The position numbers and the translations under genes were made by a program. From JANXVV01 sp038230975 (GTDB lineage: Bacteria; Planctomycetota; Phycisphaerae; Tepidisphaerales; Tepidisphaeraceae), in assembly GCA_038230975.1 (NCBI GenBank), contig JBBRMF010000332.1, positions 1-5,363 on the forward strand: 5,363 bases of DNA, read 5' to 3'. The notes under the pieces are model-generated. The model searched no databases. It was not told where the DNA came from and was given only the letters and a program-made list of their open reading frames with translations. This document shows, in pieces, positions 1 through 5,363 of this stretch; within the stretch, counting starts at the first letter, position 1; each line of letters starts with the position of its first letter.

Positions 1-98
1 CGACCACCCCCAATATGAAAATCCAATCCTGTCCCCTTTTCCATTTCCACCCTGAAAATAGACTCCGCAACAAAATGCCGAGGAGGCCCCCGCTTCTC
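1..98. other. Non-coding stretch at left edge
   Basis: No convincing gene lies here on either strand. A plus-strand reading frame starts at 15 but runs antisense into the large minus-strand gene, has no ribosome-binding site and has a composition typical of a shadow frame. The sequence is C-rich and includes GTCCCCTTTT at 31-40, part of which recurs at 3974-3982. It is probably the spacer beyond the terminator of the minus-strand unit. Confidence 0.5.
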
Positions 99-122
99 AA
101 AAAAAACCTGGGACGAATCCAG
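99..122 (-). terminator. Candidate rho-independent terminator of the minus-strand unit
   Basis: Read on the minus strand, positions 122 to 108 give CTGGATTCGTCCCAG. This folds as GGA-TTCG-TCC (a UUCG-type tetraloop) extended by CT/AG across a single bulged C. One G follows, then eight Ts (the A run at 99-106). The stem is short (5 pairs), but the tetraloop and the immediate T tract are right for an intrinsic terminator. It sits about 100 bp beyond the stop codon of the large AsmA-like gene, with no gene between. The stem and T tract are seen in the sequence; termination activity is inferred. Confidence 0.45.
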
Positions 123-170
123 CCGTTTGACCCAATAACCGCGAAACTTTGTATTTTGAGACACCCCCGA

Positions 171-200
171 AACTGTTCCATTTTGTTCCGTTTTGTTCCA
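171..200. repeat. Three tandem 10-bp direct repeats
   Basis: Three consecutive 10-bp units read AACTGTTCCA, TTTTGTTCCG and TTTTGTTCCA, sharing the core TGTTCC at an exact 10-bp period. The second and third units differ at one base. The array lies 25 bp past the stop codon of the large minus-strand gene and before its candidate terminator. One-helical-turn spacing could suit a binding protein, but it may be simple slippage-derived repetition. Confidence 0.7.
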
Positions 201-224
201 TCAACGGCGTCAATTCCCGCGGAA

Positions 225-3200
225 TCAATCCCCTTTCTTATCCTTCTTTTTCTTGTTCCCACCCAGCGCATCCAGCAGCCCACCGAGTACATCATCGCCC
301 TTTTCATCTTTCCCACCGGTGATCGATTTGAGGTTCGACTGCGTAAACCCTTGAATCAACCGCTGGGCGGTATCGCCGAGATCGATCTCTGCTTTGGTGG
401 TCTTGCCGCGCAGGGAAAGAGGAATTCCCGCAGGGAAGATATCGGCTAACGTTTTGCTCACTCCTTTGGCTCGGATGAATCGGGCGAGCAATTCCGTGGG
501 GAAAGTAACCTGCAAGTTCTGCCGTAGATCAGCCAGGTGAATATCGCCACTGAAATGCAACGGCATGATCGCGCCGCCGCTTCCGGGACCACCCGCCTGC
601 CCCGTTGCCAACTGCGCTTTCGACGCGGCATCACCCAATTGCAAAGTGACATCCTGAGTCGTTACGCCTTGATCCAACGTGACCACTGCGTCCTGAATCT
701 CACCCTGGAAAATGTTCGAGGAAGAAGGATCGCGGGTTGCTTCGCCACCGGGGATATTCAGTCCTTTCACACTCCCGAGCAAGCCAAGCAAATTCGCGGG
801 AATCACCTTGGTTAAACTGCCCACCATCTGGCTTCCAAGTGGGTTGACGATATCCATGTCGTGGAGCGAGAAGAGAATTTTTGCCTTGCCGGAATCGACC
901 GTTTTCATTGCCGCGCCAAGCGCAACGCCATCGCAGTAGGCGATTGAAACATCAAGCAAACCCCGGGCACGCGCGGAGTTGGTAAAAACCGGGTTGATGT
1001 ATTTTCCAAGATTGTCACCGAGCAGCGGATTGATCGTGGCGTGCGTGATGAGTTTCCAATCCTTGGGCGTTGTCAGCCGCGATTCCTTGCCTTTGAGATT
1101 CACCGTCACCCCACCCAGATTCAGTTGCCCCCCATTCAGATAAGCCGCCGTGGGCAGTTGTTGACCTTCCGGACGATCCGCATAAATGAGCCGCAACAAG
1201 CCGCTGTCAAGCGACAGAGGAATCTCCAATTGGGCAAGATCAACCCCCATGCCATTGAATCTTCCGATGGCGATCGCGCCATTCAATTTTAATGATGTAA
1301 CCGCCTCGCTAAATAGCTTGCCGGCTGGATAACTTCCCGCCAGAGTAAACACTTTTTCAAACTTGCCTGTGACCTTGGCATTCTTCAGATCCTTTTGTTC
1401 CTGCGGGCTAAGCATCGGATAAACAATCGGCCACAGCTTTTCCAGGTCATATCCGAGCGTCAACCTCACGTGATCAAATGCCTGACGTTCCCCCACATTC
1501 TGAATCACGCCCGCTAAATTCAGATGGAGTGCGTCACTCCCCACCATGTCGCATTTGAGATTCGAAATTTCCAGATTCTTCGACCCCGTGTCGTAGCTGA
1601 TATTATTGACAAGTGAAATCTGCTTCTCGCTGAACACCGGTTGTTTTCGATCCAAGTCGCTCACTTGAAAATCGGCAATTGCCCCTTCGCCGTTGAGGGT
1701 GATGACGTTGCCCTGAGTCGTCACATGCTCTGCCAGCCGATAGTTGCCATCATACGGATAGCCATTGCCCCTGGCTTTGCCCTGCAACGTTTCCAAAAGG
1801 CTTGTCACGTCCGCAATCTTGCCGGCCAGTTCAATTGCGCCCGAGGCGTTCATCGCACCACCCCCGCTCTTGACGATCAGCGGCTCAGACATCTTGATCG
1901 TGCTGCCAAACGCATTGCCATTTAGCGCGGAAAGCACAAATCCCGTCATCCCGTTTGCCTCGCTGACTTCCCCCGCAAATTGAATCGAGACGGCATCCTG
2001 TGATGCGGCATATTTCGAATCGCCCCGCTCCAGCACGAGTTGATTGACGGTCAGTTGGCCATCTTGAAATTTCGTATTCTGGCCAGTGGTATCCCGCGCG
2101 ATCGATAGCTTGAGGCTCGCGGTGCCGCTTGTCACTTGTAAAGGGGATGGCGGTTGAGTCGTCGCGGTGGGCGCGATCGCCATCTTCAGATGGGCCACTG
2201 AAGCGCTTGCCTCGACTCGAACCGGAGTGCCAGCCTTCGTTGGATCTCCTGCGGTTCGCACGGCAAAAATGATCTTCTCCGCAGAGTAAATTTCACCGTG
2301 AGTTGCCTCGTCGGTGGCCGTAAAGTGATCGGCCGTAATCTGTCCCGTTGCGGAGAACGGCGACGGAGCACCTGTTTTAAATTCAATCGCACCATTGGCG
2401 ACACCCCCCAACGCAATTTTTTCGCCGGACATCGCCAGGAATGGATTCAATGCCGCCAGAGAAATTGACGCCAATTCCAGCGTCTCATCAACAGTGGCGT
2501 TCACCCCGGTTTGGGCCGTTCCACGGATCTTGATCGTTCCGGGCATGCCATTCGTGCCGACGCGGCAGACCAACACCAGGGCATTCTCAATCGGTTGCTG
2601 CGGGGAATTGATCCGGAAGCTCATCGAAGATTCCGGCAAGATAATGAGCGGCTCCCCGGCACGCTGGTCCAGGATATACCCGCGCAACCGGTTCACTGTG
2701 AAATGCCCCTGAAAATCGAGCGGCGTCGAAGTATTCGCCACTTCAGTTTGGTTTTTTCCGGAGTGCGGCCCGGGCTCGGTTTTTGGTTCGCGGGGCTCCG
2801 CCGGGTCGGCCGATGTCTTCTTCAAAAGCTTTTGAAAATTATTCGAGCCATCAGGATAAATGATCAACTGTTCCAGGTTGGGCTCGTCGACCGAGGTTTC
2901 ACCGAAATGAAACCGCCCCCGCATTGCATCGAGCAGCGAGAGTTCTGTCTGAAGGTGCGCCACCGAGAGAATCTCGGCCTTGCGATCGTCGAACACTTTG
3001 ATGCCATCGATGCGGATACCGCCGGTCCAGCTCAGCGACCAGTTCTGAATCTCGACCGAGCCATTCAACTGCCGATTGATTCTGGCCAGCACCATGCCGC
3101 GTACGAACGAAGTGCCGACCAGCGTCGGGAGAAAAAGCGCCAATCCCACGAGAACTAACAGCAGCACCAATACACTGATGACCAGCCGCCTTCGCCAATG

Positions 3201-3308
3201 CTTTCGCGGCGGCAGTTGCAGTGAGGCACCCGGCTGCGACGAATCAGATTTCGCCGCCGGGTTTTCTGGATCGGGCATCTTGTCAAAGGGCGAAACGGGT
3301 ACGCTCAT
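225..3308 (-). CDS. Large AsmA-like membrane-anchored envelope protein
   Basis: This gene encodes 1027 residues. The start at 3308 is preferred over an upstream in-frame ATG at 3356 because GGAG lies 7 bases before it. Residues 1-36 form a Pro/Ser-rich cytoplasmic tail, followed by basic HWRRR (37-41) and one membrane helix (about 42-60). Residues 63-165 resemble the N-terminus of AsmA/DUF748-type proteins: a GSVEIQNWSLSWTGGIRIDG segment at 83-102 and the DGSNNFQKLL motif near 153-162. A Pro/Glu/Lys linker spans about 165-192. The rest is long, beta-rich and low in cysteine, with repeated 'G.i.l.g' strands, and ends in a lysine tail (NKKKKDKKGD, 1018-1027). Family knowledge: AsmA-like proteins are inner-membrane-anchored periplasmic proteins linked to outer-membrane assembly and lipid transfer through a beta-groove. 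That role here is inferred. The gene is probably co-transcribed with the small secreted protein gene 85 bp upstream. No frameshift is seen. A more distant TamB/DUF748-type relative is possible. Confidence 0.75.
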   Translation of the reverse strand: MSVPVSPFDKMPDPENPAAKSDSSQPGASLQLPPRKHWRRRLVISVLVLLLVLVGLALFLPTLVGTSFVRGMVLARINRQLNGSVEIQNWSLSWTGGIRIDGIKVFDDRKAEILSVAHLQTELSLLDAMRGRFHFGETSVDEPNLEQLIIYPDGSNNFQKLLKKTSADPAEPREPKTEPGPHSGKNQTEVANTSTPLDFQGHFTVNRLRGYILDQRAGEPLIILPESSMSFRINSPQQPIENALVLVCRVGTNGMPGTIKIRGTAQTGVNATVDETLELASISLAALNPFLAMSGEKIALGGVANGAIEFKTGAPSPFSATGQITADHFTATDEATHGEIYSAEKIIFAVRTAGDPTKAGTPVRVEASASVAHLKMAIAPTATTQPPSPLQVTSGTASLKLSIARDTTGQNTKFQDGQLTVNQLVLERGDSKYAASQDAVSIQFAGEVSEANGMTGFVLSALNGNAFGSTIKMSEPLIVKSGGGAMNASGAIELAGKIADVTSLLETLQGKARGNGYPYDGNYRLAEHVTTQGNVITLNGEGAIADFQVSDLDRKQPVFSEKQISLVNNISYDTGSKNLEISNLKCDMVGSDALHLNLAGVIQNVGERQAFDHVRLTLGYDLEKLWPIVYPMLSPQEQKDLKNAKVTGKFEKVFTLAGSYPAGKLFSEAVTSLKLNGAIAIGRFNGMGVDLAQLEIPLSLDSGLLRLIYADRPEGQQLPTAAYLNGGQLNLGGVTVNLKGKESRLTTPKDWKLITHATINPLLGDNLGKYINPVFTNSARARGLLDVSIAYCDGVALGAAMKTVDSGKAKILFSLHDMDIVNPLGSQMVGSLTKVIPANLLGLLGSVKGLNIPGGEATRDPSSSNIFQGEIQDAVVTLDQGVTTQDVTLQLGDAASKAQLATGQAGGPGSGGAIMPLHFSGDIHLADLRQNLQVTFPTELLARFIRAKGVSKTLADIFPAGIPLSLRGKTTKAEIDLGDTAQRLIQGFTQSNLKSITGGKDEKGDDVLGGLLDALGGNKKKKDKKGD

Positions 3309-3315
3309 GATTTTG

Positions 3316-3319
3316 CTCC
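3316..3319 (-). promoter_or_regulatory. Ribosome-binding site setting the AsmA-like start
   Basis: GGAG on the minus strand lies 7 bases before the ATG at 3308-3306. The alternative ATG at 3356 would add 16 residues of unlikely sequence (including two cysteines), so this site decides the start. Confidence 0.7.
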
Positions 3320-3393
3320 GATTCACACAATAAAGAGTGCATTCACCGGGAGGCAATGGGAATTCGCGAAAAAAAAGGGCGGGCTGTCAATCG

Positions 3394-3789
3394 CTATCGA
3401 GCCAGAATTCTGGTCATTCCCCGCTGTTGAAGCAGCGATGCACCGCTCCCGGATACAAGCTGAACCGGAGGATTCACCGCTCCAAATTCGCCAGACATAG
3501 GCGCGTTCGCATTCAGCGGGGCACCCCCGACAAATCCCGCCACCTGTGGGCCATTGATGCGGAACTCCTGGAGCGCCAGCAATTTTGACTGCTGAGCCCT
3601 GACCCCGAGCGTGACGTATTTTCGATCCTCTGAAACAGTCGCCGATAAATCGTTCACGATGCCCGTGTTCACCACCCCGATTTCGGGCGTAAACGAGCTG
3701 ACCCCCGGCGTGAAAAACGCCTGCCCCCGCGCGAGGACCGGGCAGAAGCAAGCCAAAATAATCGCTGTCAGGCTGCAACGTAAAAACAT
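3394..3789 (-). CDS. Small secreted protein with secretin-like DRKYVTL motif
   Basis: This gene encodes 131 residues. The ATG at 3789 is chosen because AAGGAG lies 7 bases upstream and because it places a clean signal peptide at the N-terminus: MFLR, hydrophobic core 6-20, likely cleavage after ARGQA (residue 24). The mature part has a conserved-looking segment at about 35-67 (PEIGVVNTGIVNDLSATVSE, then DRKYVTLGVRAQQ). This resembles the end of secretin-type domains in planctomycete proteins, where an 'SADRRYVTL' strand follows a hydrophobic 'I..v..G...' strand. The rest (80-131) is Gly/Ala/Pro/Val-rich and probably flexible, ending in basic RGMTRILAR. At 131 residues it is far too short to be a whole secretin, so it may be a stand-alone copy of that fold. 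I do not recognise a named family. It lies 85 bp upstream of the AsmA-like gene on the same strand, suggesting a shared transcript and envelope role. C14 sits in a poor lipobox context, so a lipoprotein is less likely. Confidence 0.75.
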   Translation of the reverse strand: MFLRCSLTAIILACFCPVLARGQAFFTPGVSSFTPEIGVVNTGIVNDLSATVSEDRKYVTLGVRAQQSKLLALQEFRINGPQVAGFVGGAPLNANAPMSGEFGAVNPPVQLVSGSGASLLQQRGMTRILAR

Positions 3790-3796
3790 GAATAGT

Positions 3797-3802
3797 CTCC
3801 TT
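3797..3802 (-). promoter_or_regulatory. Strong ribosome-binding site of the small secreted protein gene
   Basis: A perfect AAGGAG on the minus strand lies 7 bases before the ATG at 3789. It rules against the longer reading (159 residues from 3873), which would bury the signal peptide behind 28 extra residues and remove the promoter region. Confidence 0.85.
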
Positions 3803-3814
3803 GAGTCATTCGCC

Positions 3815-3844
3815 ATTCTACCGCTCCCCCCTCCAGATCTACAA
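3815..3844 (-). promoter_or_regulatory. Candidate sigma70-type promoter for the minus-strand unit
   Basis: On the minus strand, TTGTAG (3844-3839) and TAGAAT (3820-3815) are separated by 18 bp. The -10 box matches TATAAT at five of six positions; the -35 matches only TTG. Transcription would start near 3808, giving a leader of about 19 bases with the AAGGAG site inside it. One arm of the 9-bp inverted repeat (3830-3838) lies in the spacer, so repression there is conceivable. The promoter is inferred from sequence only. Confidence 0.45.
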
Positions 3845-3883
3845 TGGAGAACCACAGAAACCCGTCGCCGCAATATCTGGAGG
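3830..3883. repeat. 9-bp perfect inverted repeat in the divergent promoter region
   Basis: CCTCCAGAT at 3830-3838 is matched exactly by its reverse complement ATCTGGAGG at 3875-3883, with 36 bp between. The inner arm falls between the -35 and -10 boxes of the candidate minus-strand promoter; the other lies upstream of that promoter. The arm centres are 45 bp apart, a little over four helical turns. This suits a paired operator better than an RNA hairpin, but function is inferred. Confidence 0.55.
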
Positions 3884-3907
3884 TAATCGTACCACGCAAT
3901 TGCACCC

Positions 3908-3937
3908 TTGTGCCAAATTACAACGCGAGACTATACT
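3908..3937 (+). promoter_or_regulatory. Candidate promoter for the PH-domain / zinc-ribbon unit
   Basis: TTGTGC (3908-3913) and TATACT (3932-3937) are separated by 18 bp. The -10 matches TATAAT at five of six positions, while the -35 matches only TTG. A start near 3944 would leave a leader of about 78 bases before the ATG at 4022, containing the hairpin at 3970-3994. It is inferred from sequence only. Confidence 0.4.
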
Positions 3938-3969
3938 TATGGCACCATCCATGCGACGGCGGTGACTGA

Positions 3970-3994
3970 CCCCGTCCCCTTTCGGTGTACGGGG
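3970..3994 (+). promoter_or_regulatory. Leader hairpin upstream of the PH-domain gene
   Basis: CCCCGT (3970-3975) pairs perfectly with ACGGGG (3989-3994) across a 13-base loop. A competing short stem, GGCC-TCT-GGCC (3993-4003), shares bases 3993-3994 with it, so the two could be alternatives. They lie 18-52 bases before the start codon and just ahead of a weak ribosome-binding region. No T tract follows, so it is not an intrinsic terminator. I do not recognise a riboswitch class. Confidence 0.35.
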
Positions 3995-4021
3995 CCTCTG
4001 GCCTCCCAAGAGAAAGACTTT

Positions 4022-4594
4022 ATGAGCCAAATTCCAACCTCAAAAACCACCCCACCCGCAACCGTTTCGGACGAACGGGTCCATAAACCCGCCGGTGACG
4101 CCGAGGAAGTTTACTACGAAGGCACCCCCCAATTGCGCGGGCATCTCGGTCAAGCCTCCCTCTTTTGGCTTCTGGGCATTGCCGTCATCCTCATCCCCGT
4201 GCTCATAGGCGGTTACTTCAAAAGCCATATTCCCTGGTGGTTAAATCTGGCTTTCGTCCTCATCGGCATCATCCTGCTCATCGTACCGGTTCTGACAGTC
4301 AAGCGAACGCGATACCGCATCACCAATTACCGCATCGATTTCGAGCGCGGCTGGCTGAGCACATCTATCGACACCATGGAACTCTGGCACGTCGAAGACC
4401 TCAAATTCCATCAATCCCTGATCGAACGAATAATGGGTGTCGGCACGATCGAAATCTTCTCCCACGATGACACGACCCCTAATCTCTACATGCGCGGCAT
4501 CCCCAACGCCCGCCAACTTTTCTCAACGCTCCAACAGCGAATCATCGCCGTTAAACGACAGCGCGGGGTACTGAAGGTGGATTCGGGAATGTAA
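4022..4594 (+). CDS. Two-helix membrane protein with bacterial PH domain (DUF304/YdbS type)
   Basis: This gene encodes 190 residues. Residues 1-40 are a polar Pro/Thr-rich cytoplasmic tail ending in a short VYYEGTPQLRG motif (30-40), typical of the strand before the helices in this family. Two membrane helices follow (about 47-65 and 73-93) with a short IPWW hairpin between. The PH-like domain runs from about 94 to 178. It has the hallmark TRYRITNYRIDFERGWLS (96-113), an ELWHVEDLKFHQSLIERIMG segment (120-139), a GTIEIFSHD strand (141-149) and a closing helix (IPNARQLFSTLQQRI, 160-174). These are the standard elements of bPH_2 (DUF304) proteins. Family members are membrane-associated and mostly of unknown function. 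The frame is open from 3908, but that upstream ATG lacks a ribosome-binding site and would overlap the candidate promoter. The chosen ATG has only a weak AAGAGAAAGA upstream (4008-4017). The next gene begins 3 bases after the stop, suggesting translational coupling. Confidence 0.88.
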   Translation: MSQIPTSKTTPPATVSDERVHKPAGDAEEVYYEGTPQLRGHLGQASLFWLLGIAVILIPVLIGGYFKSHIPWWLNLAFVLIGIILLIVPVLTVKRTRYRITNYRIDFERGWLSTSIDTMELWHVEDLKFHQSLIERIMGVGTIEIFSHDDTTPNLYMRGIPNARQLFSTLQQRIIAVKRQRGVLKVDSGM

Positions 4595-4597
4595 ACG

Positions 4598-5134
4598 ATG
4601 AAGCGACCGCGGCAGATGATCTTCCGTTCCGTGTCCGTGTTGTCGATGGCGCTATTCGCGGCGACGTGCGTCGCATGGATTCGCAGCCAGAACCGCTGCG
4701 ACTTTGTCTATTACAGGGACGAGCGTGTTCTCTCCAATTCCGTCGTTCGAATCATCGCTTCATTCGAAGGAAAATTATGGCTCAACGACGAAAGATATGA
4801 CGGCACATTCCGACAAAGTTTCGCAAATAGCCGAGTGTTCACGGTCGGAAGCCGTCCGCAGCTTCCCGGATACCTAAGCCTTGATTCCTCAGCACTGAAC
4901 CCATCTCGGAATGGATTCATGTGGTACAGCGACTCCGGCGATCGCATATTGCTGATCCCCTTCTGGGCAATCCTTCTGCTTTCGAGCGTGCTCCCGTTCA
5001 TTTTCACCATAAGCTTTTTCAAGCGGCAAGTAACGACAGCCGGACATTGCAGGTCGTGCGGCTACGACCTTCGCGCCACCCCCGACCGCTGCCCGGAATG
5101 CGGAACCGCCAGATCGACCGAACTCAAAGTTTAG
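4598..5134 (+). CDS. Two-helix membrane protein with C-terminal CxxC zinc ribbon
   Basis: This gene encodes 178 residues. Hydrophobic helix 1 lies at about 9-28 after a basic start (MKRPRQ), helix 2 at about 117-141. The 88-residue region between (29-116) is polar and aromatic-rich with no recognised domain, and probably lies outside the cytoplasm. After helix 2 comes a basic KRQ, then a zinc ribbon with cysteines 151, 154, 165 and 168 (C-x2-C-x10-C-x2-C) in the form CRSCGYDLRAT...RCPECGT. This ribbon recurs at the tail or head of many small planctomycete membrane proteins; its role is unknown and zinc binding is inferred from the cysteine spacing. The start follows the PH-domain gene's stop by 3 bases. 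No strong ribosome-binding site is seen, fitting coupled translation. M7 is a possible alternative start. The same strand and tight spacing suggest the two membrane proteins are made together. The specific function is not recognised. Confidence 0.82.
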   Translation: MKRPRQMIFRSVSVLSMALFAATCVAWIRSQNRCDFVYYRDERVLSNSVVRIIASFEGKLWLNDERYDGTFRQSFANSRVFTVGSRPQLPGYLSLDSSALNPSRNGFMWYSDSGDRILLIPFWAILLLSSVLPFIFTISFFKRQVTTAGHCRSCGYDLRATPDRCPECGTARSTELKV

Positions 5135-5157
5135 ACAGAAGTGATTCGTTCATTTCC

Positions 5158-5179
5158 TTGCAGATTGGACGTTCTGCAA
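5158..5179. repeat. 7-bp perfect inverted repeat after the zinc-ribbon gene
   Basis: TTGCAGA (5158-5164) and TCTGCAA (5173-5179) are exact reverse complements with 8 bases between. The element is 23 bp past the stop of the zinc-ribbon gene and 53 bp before the next start. No T run follows, so it is a weak stem-loop or an operator for the downstream gene rather than a clear terminator. Confidence 0.5.
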
Positions 5180-5220
5180 TCCCGCGTCACGGCTTACGAT
5201 CATCTTGCCTGAACACCCAG

Positions 5221-5226
5221 AAGGAG
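5221..5226 (+). promoter_or_regulatory. Strong ribosome-binding site of the gene at the right edge
   Basis: A perfect AAGGAG (AGAAGGAG with the two preceding bases) lies 6 bases before the ATG at 5233. It is the main evidence that the truncated reading frame there is a real gene. Confidence 0.85.
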
Positions 5227-5232
5227 TACCCC

Positions 5233-5363
5233 ATGACCGAACCCCAACGCCCCTTATCCCCCAAGAACGCCCCTGATCCGTCGCGAACGTATGAACGTTC
5301 CCGCCCCGAAGATGAAGCCGGCATGGGTCGCCTGGATAGTGATCGGCCAGTTCCGTCCGATCA
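5233..5363 (+). CDS. Start of an unrecognised gene, cut by the window edge
   Basis: The frame opens with ATG at 5233 and stays open for 43 codons to the end of the window, so the C-terminus is missing. The visible part is highly polar and proline-rich with no signal peptide or membrane helix (MTEPQRPLSPKNAPDPSRTY, then ERSRPEDEAGMGRLDSDRPV). The charged EDEAGMGRLD stretch (about residues 26-35) might be a conserved motif, but I cannot assign a family. It could be a small disordered protein or the disordered N-terminus of a larger one, such as a membrane protein whose helices lie beyond the edge. The ideal AAGGAG site supports good translation. It follows the zinc-ribbon gene by 98 bp on the same strand and may be read through from it or have its own promoter; none is convincing in the gap. 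Confidence 0.7.
   Translation, partial: MTEPQRPLSPKNAPDPSRTYERSRPEDEAGMGRLDSDRPVPSD

Noticed and set aside
15..449. Plus-strand frame of 144 residues at the left edge
   Set aside because: Its second half is antisense to the large minus-strand gene, it has no ribosome-binding site, and its protein shows no domain, signal or membrane pattern.
2511..3158. Plus-strand frame of 215 residues
   Set aside because: It is wholly antisense to the AsmA-like gene, is rich in Arg/His as shadow frames usually are, and has no ribosome-binding site or recognisable motif.
3309..3356. Upstream start for the AsmA-like gene
   Set aside because: It has no ribosome-binding site and the added 16 residues do not fit the protein; GGAG is correctly placed for the ATG at 3308.
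3366..3396. T run on the minus strand after the secreted-protein gene as a terminator
   Set aside because: Eight Ts are present (A run 3369-3376), but the best stem is only GGCT/AGCC with a 14-base loop, separated from the run by 5 bases. Termination between the two genes is not supported.
3748..3750. Lipobox cysteine (C14) in the small secreted protein
   Set aside because: The context ILAC-F is a poor lipobox and the hydrophobic core continues past it to a good type I cleavage site at ARGQA.
3323..3778. Minus-strand frame of 151 residues overlapping the secreted-protein gene
   Set aside because: It is an alternative frame of 3394-3789, which has the signal peptide and the perfect AAGGAG site; this one has neither.
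1..5363. Defence system, mobile element or CRISPR array
   Set aside because: No transposase, integrase, nuclease, toxin-antitoxin pair, regularly spaced repeats or tRNA-like fold was found; the genes are envelope-type.

Overview
The window looks like chromosomal DNA from a Planctomycetota bacterium, probably near the Phycisphaerae. The best lineage clue is the C-terminal zinc ribbon of the gene at 4598-5134 (CRSCGYDLRATPDRCPECG). This CxxCGYDLR...CPECG tail is common on small membrane proteins of that group. Moderate GC content, good Shine-Dalgarno sites on three of the five genes, and envelope-type gene products fit this. The assignment is inferred from protein style, not from a marker gene.

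Layout: positions 1-224 are non-coding and hold a plausible minus-strand terminator and a 10-bp, three-copy direct repeat just past the end of the first gene. Positions 225-3308 (minus) encode a 1027-residue AsmA-like, single-pass envelope protein. Upstream of it on the same strand, 3394-3789 encodes a 131-residue secreted protein with a DRKYVTL motif like that near the C-termini of secretin-type proteins. The two are 85 bp apart and probably co-transcribed. Positions 3790-4021 are a divergent promoter region with a candidate promoter in each direction, a 9-bp perfect inverted repeat whose inner arm lies within the minus-strand promoter, and a leader hairpin on the plus side.

On the plus strand, 4022-4594 encodes a two-helix membrane protein with a bacterial PH domain (DUF304/YdbS type). 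Three bases later, 4598-5134 encodes a two-helix membrane protein ending in the zinc ribbon. After a 98-bp gap with a small perfect inverted repeat, a new gene begins at 5233 behind a strong ribosome-binding site and runs off the window.

Taken together, the window is two divergent transcription units of cell-envelope genes: an AsmA-like protein with a small exported partner on one side, and a PH-domain membrane protein with a zinc-ribbon membrane protein on the other. I see no RNA gene, CRISPR array, insertion sequence, toxin-antitoxin pair or recognisable defence system. The points of interest are the uncharacterised small proteins and the architecture of the divergent regulatory region.
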